Origin: Campylobacterales bacterium
GTDB taxonomy: Bacteria > Campylobacterota > Campylobacteria > Campylobacterales > Hydrogenimonadaceae
Reading direction: 5' to 3'
NCBI GenBank assembly: GCA_027065635.1
Contig: JAMONQ010000150.1
Coordinates: 1 to 29,191 of the forward strand
DNA: 29,191 nucleotides
The position numbers and the translations under genes were made by a program. This document shows positions 23,684-29,191 of the stretch, in pieces (position 1 is the first letter of the stretch; the number at the start of each line of letters is the position of its first letter). The notes under the pieces are model-generated. The model was not told where the DNA came from. It was given only the letters and a program-made list of their open reading frames with translations, and did not search any database.

Positions 23684-24930
23684 ACCGACACTCAATCTTT
23701 TTCAAGCTCAACCTCATCTTCATCTTTGCGATAGGCGCTCTCATAGCCCTTTTTGCGATGATGGTAAAAGAGATAGAGAGTCAGGAGATGCGGATGCTGG
23801 AAAAAAAGGCGGTCAAATATGAGGCCGACATCCGCAAAATAGTTATCCAAAGCTCCGACTCACTGCAAAAGAGACTCAAAGAGCACGGATATATACCAAT
23901 CGCGCATCCGGAAGATATAAATGTAAATCTGCGCCCTATTTTCAGGCCGCCGCCTCCATCCTTTTCGCAGGATCTGCGCGAACGCATAGAGGATGGCCGG
24001 CTTAGAATATACAGGGACAACGAAAGAATCTATTTCGAACTTGTAGGACCTGAAAGTTCCAGAATGGTTGCCGCACCTATAGATATATATCAGCCGAAGT
24101 GGATCGCGATTTTTTTCGGCGGCATGACAGGTGTCATCATCCTGCTTTACTGGACTCTAAGAAGAAGTCTGATGCCGCTGAAGACTCTGGCAAAACAGAT
24201 CAAACGTTTCGGCGAAGGGGAGATGGACATCTCAACGAGATCGAAAAATCGTGACGAAATCGCATTCGTCGCAAACCAGTTCGATTCGGCGGTCAAAAAG
24301 ATCAAGGCGATGAGGGAGGCCAGAACTCTGTTTATGCGAAATATAATGCATGAGCTAAAAACACCGATTACAAAAGGCAAACTCAGTGTCGCTCTGCTCA
24401 AAGATGAACAAGAAGCCAGAATTTTGCAAAAGGCATTCAGCAGAATGGAGTATCTGATACACGAGATGGCCGAGATGGAGATGATCACTTCACAGGCTCT
24501 GGATCTAAATCCCATCCGTTGCGATTTCCGTTCTCTCGTAAAGGATGCCGCCAACCTTCTTTTTATAGAGAGCGAAAAGATTCATATGGAGTGCCAGCCA
24601 TGCTTTATTGAAGCGGATTACAACATGATGGTGATCGTGCTGAAAAACCTTATCGACAACGCTATAAAGTATGGGGAGGAAGAGAGCGTACGCCTGCTCT
24701 GCAAAAAGGGGACGATTGAAGTGATCAACAAAGGCGAGCCTATGTCCAAGAGCTTCAAAAGTTTGACCGAACCCTTTTGCAAAGATGCAAACGGTCATAA
24801 AAAAGAGAGCTTCGGTCTCGGTCTTTATATCGTAAAATCGATTCTCGACGCCCACGGGGCAACCCTTTCGTATAGGTACGAAAAGGGGTACCACATCTTT
24901 TCGATAGAGGGGCTCAAGACGGCCGCTTAG
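23680..24930 (+). CDS. Membrane sensor histidine kinase (ArsS/CprS-like)
   Basis: A 416-residue kinase: TM1 9-29, a periplasmic sensor domain of about 110 residues with a proline run (RPPPPSF, 89-95), TM2 141-160, HAMP 161-212, and an H-box with His224 in IMHELKTPITKGKL. The N-box is NLIDNAIKYGEEE and the G-box SFGLGLYIVKS. The E-L-K-T-P-I-T-K-G H-box is typical of the ArsS/CprS branch; ArsRS in H. pylori responds to acid. The signal here is unknown. GTG start coupled to the regulator. The stop overlaps the htpG stop by 3 bp in a convergent arrangement, with no terminator between. Confidence 0.93.
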   Translation: MNRHSIFFKLNLIFIFAIGALIALFAMMVKEIESQEMRMLEKKAVKYEADIRKIVIQSSDSLQKRLKEHGYIPIAHPEDINVNLRPIFRPPPPSFSQDLRERIEDGRLRIYRDNERIYFELVGPESSRMVAAPIDIYQPKWIAIFFGGMTGVIILLYWTLRRSLMPLKTLAKQIKRFGEGEMDISTRSKNRDEIAFVANQFDSAVKKIKAMREARTLFMRNIMHELKTPITKGKLSVALLKDEQEARILQKAFSRMEYLIHEMAEMEMITSQALDLNPIRCDFRSLVKDAANLLFIESEKIHMECQPCFIEADYNMMVIVLKNLIDNAIKYGEEESVRLLCKKGTIEVINKGEPMSKSFKSLTEPFCKDANGHKKESFGLGLYIVKSILDAHGATLSYRYEKGYHIFSIEGLKTAA

Positions 24931-26738
24931 ATCGCGCGGGCTATGAGCCTGTTGAGCCGTCTGTTGAAATCGGCTATATCATCCACTTCTACGCCGGCAG
25001 CCATCTTCGCCTCATCCAGTACTACGTGGGCTATATCGCGCGTAGTCTGCTCGTCATCCTTTTTTAGCAGCTTTTCAAAGATCTCGTGATCCGGATTTAT
25101 CTCCAGTATCGGCTTGGGCGAAGGAACCTCCTGACCCATCTGCCTCAAAATCTGCTGCATCGCTATATCCGGATCGTTCTTGTCGAAAACTATCACAGCC
25201 GGAGAATCCTTGAGCCGTTTGGTCAGCCTGATATCCTTGACGCTCTCTCCAAGCTCCGCCTTCATAGCCGAAACGATCCCGGCAAACTTCTCGTTCAACT
25301 CTTTTTCTACTTCACCTTCCTCTTCGACACTGGATATGTTCTGCAGCGGTGTACCCTCATATTCGGTTACGGTCGGCATCACGATGGCGTCTACTTCGTC
25401 ATCGAAAAGCAGCACTTCGATATCCTCGGCCTTGAACTTCTCGAGCAGAGGCGAGTGGCGAAGCAGATTCTCGTCTTCACCCATTATATAGTAGATCTTC
25501 TCCTGACCCTCTTTCATAGCCTCCTTGTACTCTTTGAGCGTGACATAGCCATCTCTTTTGCTCGACTTGAAAAGCATAAGATCGAGCAGTTTGTCTCTGT
25601 TTTCGAAATCGCTGTAGATCCCCTCTTTCAGAGCTTTGCCCATCTCCTTGAAGAACCCTTCGTAAGCCTCTCTATCCTTTTCGAGCAGCTTCTTGAGTTC
25701 GGAGAGAATCTTTTTGACGCTCGACTTTTTGATTTTGGAAAGGATGATATTCTCCTGCAAAATCTCCCTGCTTACATTCAGCGGCAAATCTTCAGCATCG
25801 ATAATACCTCTTACAAACCGCAGATAGGTAGGTAGAAGTTCACGCTCCTCGTCGGTGATGAAGACGCGCTTCACATAGAGTTTGACACCTGGCTGATAAT
25901 CGACTCTGAACAGATCGATCGGCGCCTTTTTCGGAATATAAAAGAGTGTATAGTACTCAAGAGTTCCTTCCGCTCTGGTATGTATCCAAAGGAGCGGATC
26001 TTCACTGTCATGGCTGATCTGCTTGTAAAACTCCTTGTAATCCTCCTCTTTGAGTTCACTCTTGCTGATACGCCACAATGCGGAAGCCTTGTTTATCTGC
26101 TCCTCTTCACCCTTTTCGTTTACCAGATAGATAGGGAACGGAATATGGTTGGAGTACTTCTCCACTATGCTCTTTATACGCCACTCGCTGGCAAACTCCT
26201 CGGCATCGTCACGCAGATAAAGCGTGATCTGCGTTCCGTAGCCATCCTTTTTGGCCTCTTCGATCTCGTACTCGCCGTCACCCTCGCTAACCCATCTCCA
26301 TGCCTTCTCTTCGAGCGGTTTACGACTGAGAACTTCAACCTTTTTCGCCACCATGAACGAACTGTAAAAACCTACACCGAACTGTCCGATCAAGTGGCTG
26401 TCTTTCTTGGCGTCACCGGTGAGACTCTCTATGAAGTGTTTGGTACCGCTTTTGGCAATGGTACCGAGGTTTTCGACCATCTCCTCATCGTTCATTCCGA
26501 TTCCCGTATCGCTGACTTGTAGAGTCTTCTTCTCCTTGTCATACGAAATCACGATTTTACTCGGAAGATCGAGATCCTTGTATTTTTCGTCTGTCAGCTT
26601 GAGAAATTCGAGCTTATCGAGCGCATCGCTGGCGTTTGATACCAGCTCTCTTAGAAAAATCTCCTTGTTTGAGTACAAAGAGTGTATCATCAGATGCAGA
26701 AGCTGATTTACCTCCGTCTGAAACTCATGTTTCGACAT
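24927..26738 (-). CDS. htpG: Molecular chaperone HtpG (Hsp90)
   Basis: HtpG is the cytosolic bacterial Hsp90, an ATP-driven dimeric chaperone. The 603-residue protein shows EFQTEVNQLLHLMIHSLYSNKEIFLRELVSNASDA compressed at the N-terminus, the GHKL ATP-site motifs DTGIGM and GQFGVGFYSSFMVA, the middle-domain Arg in LPLNVSREILQ, and a C-terminal dimerisation domain. AGGAG precedes the ATG. Expression is probably heat-regulated, since an inverted repeat overlaps the -35 box. It is monocistronic, ending head-on with the kinase gene. Confidence 0.97.
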   Translation of the reverse strand: MSKHEFQTEVNQLLHLMIHSLYSNKEIFLRELVSNASDALDKLEFLKLTDEKYKDLDLPSKIVISYDKEKKTLQVSDTGIGMNDEEMVENLGTIAKSGTKHFIESLTGDAKKDSHLIGQFGVGFYSSFMVAKKVEVLSRKPLEEKAWRWVSEGDGEYEIEEAKKDGYGTQITLYLRDDAEEFASEWRIKSIVEKYSNHIPFPIYLVNEKGEEEQINKASALWRISKSELKEEDYKEFYKQISHDSEDPLLWIHTRAEGTLEYYTLFYIPKKAPIDLFRVDYQPGVKLYVKRVFITDEERELLPTYLRFVRGIIDAEDLPLNVSREILQENIILSKIKKSSVKKILSELKKLLEKDREAYEGFFKEMGKALKEGIYSDFENRDKLLDLMLFKSSKRDGYVTLKEYKEAMKEGQEKIYYIMGEDENLLRHSPLLEKFKAEDIEVLLFDDEVDAIVMPTVTEYEGTPLQNISSVEEEGEVEKELNEKFAGIVSAMKAELGESVKDIRLTKRLKDSPAVIVFDKNDPDIAMQQILRQMGQEVPSPKPILEINPDHEIFEKLLKKDDEQTTRDIAHVVLDEAKMAAGVEVDDIADFNRRLNRLIARAI

Positions 26739-26764
26739 TGCAAAACTCCTCTTTTTTTATCGGA

Positions 26765-26795
26765 ATTTTACAACTTTGACAACACTATTGTCAAG
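26765..26795 (-). promoter_or_regulatory. htpG: htpG promoter with overlapping inverted repeat
   Basis: On the minus strand TTGACA (26789-26794), 18 bp, then TAAAAT (26765-26770). The -35 is embedded in a perfect inverted repeat, TTGACAA-N5-TTGTCAA (26776-26794). Written as CTTGACA-N7-TGTCAAA, it resembles the HspR operator HAIR (CTTGAGT-N7-ACTCAAG) at 9 of 14 arm positions. A repressor binding here would block RNA polymerase. Confidence 0.55.
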
Positions 26796-26821
26796 TTTCA
26801 TTATTTGAGGCATATATGATT

Positions 26822-28210
26822 TTATTCGTCTGGTCGGCTCCCGGATGGACTTACGAACTGATCGTTCAATCTCTGGATCGCTTTTTTGCTTTCGCTGATC
26901 ACATCTTCGAGATCGCGCTGCGCCCTTTTTATCCACCCTTGCATACGAGACCGTATCAAAGGGCGATACCAGCGTGTATTGTGGCGAAAAGCCGAAGCGA
27001 GGTCCTTGTCTCCGGCTTCCAGTTTTCTAAAGACTCTTCGTCCGATGAAATTACGCACCTTGAAGTGCAAAAAGAGCAGAAGCGCCACAAGCACCGCTCC
27101 TGAAAGTGCGGCGGAGAGAGGCGAAGATGTGACAGTCTCTATAAAACCGAACTGAAGCTGCAAAAGTCCCAATCCGGCAAAGAGCAGGGCAAAAAGGACG
27201 AAATCGACGACTACGACCCGTCTCGCCCACTTTCTCAAAGCACGATCGAGCTTAGGTAGTTTCTCATCCTTGAGCTCTTTTGCAAAATCCTCAAGCGCCT
27301 TCGTGATTCTGTATGCCCTCTCTATTCCTACTTTGTCCATACGGGCGGTTATAGCATCGAGATCCTCGTCTCTTTTTCTTTTGAGTCTGGCGGCCTGCGC
27401 CTCATCATCTATCGGTACCATCGCCTCTTCGCTGTATATGGCAAAGAAGTTTCCAGCCACCAGGCCCTTTTGGGAAAGCGCTCTTTGCCAGGAGCCTATG
27501 ACATCTTCGAGATTGTCCTCCTTGGCGGTCGTATCGATCTGGTTGAGAATATAGAGGATTTTATTGGCGTCACGATGCGAAATGGCAGCACCTACGAGAT
27601 GTTCCAGCGTGTCTCGCATAGCTCCAGGCTCAGGATGCCTGGCATCGAAAAATATAAGTACCAGATCGGACATATCGATGATGTGGCTCGTGATTCGCAA
27701 AATTGCGTCCCGCTGACTATCCGCATCGAAGCCGGGAGAGTCTATGAGTATCTTGCCCTTTATGGAGTCGGTACGGACGCTCTTTAGCTGGAGATACAGG
27801 TTTACACGACTCCCCTCGCCGCGATCCACCTTCTCCACCTCTTCGCTGATATTGTAGAAAGGAAATCTTGGATCCGCATCGAGTGCGAGCCCGGGAAGTG
27901 TAGTCACCTCTTCGTCACCGCCGTAACAGATAACCGTAAACTTGTCATCCACCGCCTGATTTCCGGTGCTTTGTACCTTTTTGCCGAGATACTGGTTTAT
28001 AAAGGTCGATTTTCCGGACGAAAATGTACCGAGAATGGATATTAGAGGCCACCAGGAGATATGTGCTGTGTAAGTATCCTCAGGGTCGAGAAAACCGTTG
28101 CTGTGCGCAACCTTGTCGAGAATCTCATACCGCTTGATAACATCGAGCAGCACCGGATTCTCCTCCGATAGATGAAGTTTAAGCTTTTTGTATCGCTCCT
28201 GCGGCGTCAT
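26822..28210 (-). CDS. Dynamin-like membrane-associated GTPase
   Basis: A 462-residue large GTPase: G1 P-loop GTFSSGKST (61-69), G3 DSPGF (157-161), G4-like NQID (223-226), then a helical region (about 270-325), two TM helices (332-353 and 365-383) and a basic amphipathic C-terminal helix region. The WWPLISILGTFSSGKSTFIN block resembles EHD/bacterial dynamin-like GTPases, which remodel or protect membranes. The G4 Gln in place of Lys is a deviation from NKxD. I choose ATG 28210 because GGAGG lies at ideal spacing; the ATG four codons earlier has no Shine-Dalgarno and would be almost leaderless. It reads toward htpG, 83 bp away. Confidence 0.88.
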   Translation of the reverse strand: MTPQERYKKLKLHLSEENPVLLDVIKRYEILDKVAHSNGFLDPEDTYTAHISWWPLISILGTFSSGKSTFINQYLGKKVQSTGNQAVDDKFTVICYGGDEEVTTLPGLALDADPRFPFYNISEEVEKVDRGEGSRVNLYLQLKSVRTDSIKGKILIDSPGFDADSQRDAILRITSHIIDMSDLVLIFFDARHPEPGAMRDTLEHLVGAAISHRDANKILYILNQIDTTAKEDNLEDVIGSWQRALSQKGLVAGNFFAIYSEEAMVPIDDEAQAARLKRKRDEDLDAITARMDKVGIERAYRITKALEDFAKELKDEKLPKLDRALRKWARRVVVVDFVLFALLFAGLGLLQLQFGFIETVTSSPLSAALSGAVLVALLLFLHFKVRNFIGRRVFRKLEAGDKDLASAFRHNTRWYRPLIRSRMQGWIKRAQRDLEDVISESKKAIQRLNDQFVSPSGSRPDE

Positions 28211-28237
28211 AGGCTCCTCCATATATGTTTGACACTA

Positions 28238-28243
28238 ATTATA
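28238..28243 (-). promoter_or_regulatory. -10 box of the dynamin-like gene
   Basis: An exact minus-strand TATAAT, 27 nt upstream of ATG 28210, predicts a leader of about 20 nt that includes the GGAGG. No clear -35. Confidence 0.5.
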
Positions 28244-28491
28244 CTCTCTTTTGAACGCACTGCATAAAATCTCTTTAAAATCTTTCAATTAATCTGAATA
28301 TTTGCCGTTCAAATGCGGTTTTGTAAGGGAGAGCGAAAGGGTTTTTTGTCATGTATGCCAAAAAGCGGCGGCGAACATGGATCGAAGAGTTCAAAGATCA
28401 GTCAAGAAGTCTATATCGTAAAATCGCGGTGCGGCCCTTTGCCGACCGCACAAGTAGGGCCGATCCATACAGAGGATCGGCCTGCCGGACA
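28244..28491. other. Intergenic region with a 9-bp hairpin
   Basis: This 248-bp gap between the cytochrome stop and the dynamin promoter is AT-rich on its left side (28250-28320). It contains a perfect inverted repeat GGCCGATCC-N7-GGATCGGCC (28458-28466 and 28474-28482), 10 nt beyond the cytochrome stop. The hairpin lacks a U-run on either strand, so it is only a possible terminator or 3' stabiliser for the cytochrome mRNA. I see no convincing gene. Confidence 0.4.
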
Positions 28492-29191
28492 TCAGTCTCC
28501 GTCCGGTCCGTCATGGCAGTCGTAGCATCCTATCTGCTGACCCGCCGCAAAGGTTTTCGTACCGTACTCGGTATCGAACGTTCTCGATGTCATCGCCTCG
28601 GAGAGGAATGAACCCCTGTAATCGCTGCCGTGACATACGGCACAACTTGTGTAGCCGCCGTCTTCGGCATAGTCACCATGCTCCTCGACCCACCTGGATC
28701 CTATCGTATGCATTCCGTGAGGTCCGCCGTCCTTGGTCAAAGGCACACTGGAGTGACATGCGCTGCACTCTCCTATGGTTCCCGCATACCCTTGAGCCTG
28801 AATACTCTGGATATTGTCTTCAGGTCGCTCGCTCGGATAGATCGCATGCGTAGAGCCATGACAAGCCGAACACTGCATACCGCCGTGACCGGAGCTATAC
28901 CTGTACAGACTCGCTCCGTCTACAGGGGTATTGACGTTTGTAGCAAAGCGGTTATCCGTAGAGGCTCTCATCGTTCCAGTGACCATATCGGTGACCGCTT
29001 CCGTATACCGCATACCGTTTTGGTGGCAGCTCTGGCAATTCGGCTCGTCGAGCCACCCTCTTCTTTCTACACTGCCGACCGCGCTCATGACTCCATGACA
29101 GCTTTGGCACTGCATCTTGTTCGTACCGTCCGGATTTTTGGCTTTACCCATTGCACCTCTTAGACACTGCGTAGTAGCACCCGGATGGCAT
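28492..29191 (-). CDS. Multiheme c-type cytochrome, C-terminal part (5' end outside window)
   Basis: The frame is open to the right edge, so the gene is 5'-truncated here; the Met at 29151 is internal. The 233 visible residues contain six complete CxxCH haem-c sites (CQSCH twice, CSACH twice, CAVCH, CYDCH) and, at the very edge, the CH of a seventh. Extra His residues (SSGHGGM, GPHGMH) could be distal ligands. Such proteins are exported and act in periplasmic or cell-surface electron transfer; the family cannot be fixed from this fragment. The protein ends GCYDCHDGPDGD. A hairpin follows the stop. Confidence 0.9.
   Translation of the reverse strand, partial: CHPGATTQCLRGAMGKAKNPDGTNKMQCQSCHGVMSAVGSVERRGWLDEPNCQSCHQNGMRYTEAVTDMVTGTMRASTDNRFATNVNTPVDGASLYRYSSGHGGMQCSACHGSTHAIYPSERPEDNIQSIQAQGYAGTIGECSACHSSVPLTKDGGPHGMHTIGSRWVEEHGDYAEDGGYTSCAVCHGSDYRGSFLSEAMTSRTFDTEYGTKTFAAGQQIGCYDCHDGPDGD

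Noticed and set aside
28351..28611. Plus-strand ORF of 86 codons starting MYAKKRRRTW
   Set aside because: It runs antisense into the cytochrome gene, has no Shine-Dalgarno and contains the palindrome; amino-acid content looks like chance arginine-rich reading.
29151..29151. Met at 29151 as the start of the cytochrome
   Set aside because: The frame is open further upstream to the window edge and already contains the CH of another haem site, so the gene starts outside the window.
1..29191. Mobile element, CRISPR array, tRNA or rRNA gene
   Set aside because: I saw no transposase or integrase, no regularly spaced repeats and no cloverleaf or rRNA-like stretch; intergenic spaces are too short for most of these.

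Overview
The window looks like chromosomal DNA from a free-living member of the Campylobacterota (Epsilonproteobacteria). Base composition is moderate. The strongest evidence is gene order. The minus-strand run cheZ - U32 - (membrane protein) - purE - ... - glyQ - nif3 - flgZ (HP0958 type) - waaA - rluA - ffh - rpsP - khpA - rimM - trmD - rplS matches, from memory, the Campylobacter jejuni order around Cj0700-Cj0714. The csrA/ispE/smpB start matches the Helicobacter/Campylobacter arrangement. The genus cannot be resolved by eye; the dynamin-like GTPase and multiheme cytochrome c point to an environmental chemolithotroph rather than a host-restricted pathogen.

Layout. 1-2441 (+): the tail of a csrA-like gene, ispE, smpB and an unrecognised two-TM coiled-coil protein. 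2431-2973 (-): a secreted cyclophilin. 3090-16263 (-): about 13 kb of tightly packed, often overlapping genes. From 3' to 5' these are the ribosome/SRP cluster (rplS, trmD, rimM, khpA, rpsP, ffh); rluA, a DUF167 gene, waaA, flgZ, nif3, glyQ and a glutaredoxin; then small Campylobacterota-type unknowns, a DUF89 phosphatase, purE, a U32 protein and cheZ. 16343-19435 (-): an RND pump with no visible fusion or outer-membrane partner. 19502-24930 (+): cvfB and histidinol phosphatase, then glnA, a 40-codon exported peptide, and an OmpR-type regulator with an ArsS/CprS-like kinase. 24927-28210 (-): htpG and a dynamin-like GTPase. 28492-29191 (-): the C-terminal part of a multiheme cytochrome c that runs off the window.

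Most genes serve housekeeping translation and protein export (SmpB, IspE, S16, RimM, TrmD, L19, Ffh, GlyQ, RluA-type enzyme) interleaved with chemotaxis and flagellar control (CheZ, FlgZ) and nitrogen/amino-acid metabolism (GlnA, HisK). Many stop/start pairs overlap as ATGA or GTGA, implying translational coupling. Several candidate promoters have a good TATAAT but a poor -35 box, as is usual in this phylum.

I found no convincing new multi-gene defence system, mobile element, CRISPR array, tRNA or rRNA. The points most worth a second look are small: the unknown protein at 1356-2441, the exported peptide at 22835-22957, the inverted repeat on the htpG promoter, the possibly leaderless divergent RND/cvfB pair, the long hairpin between ffh and rpsP, and the loss of the adenylylation tyrosine in GlnA.
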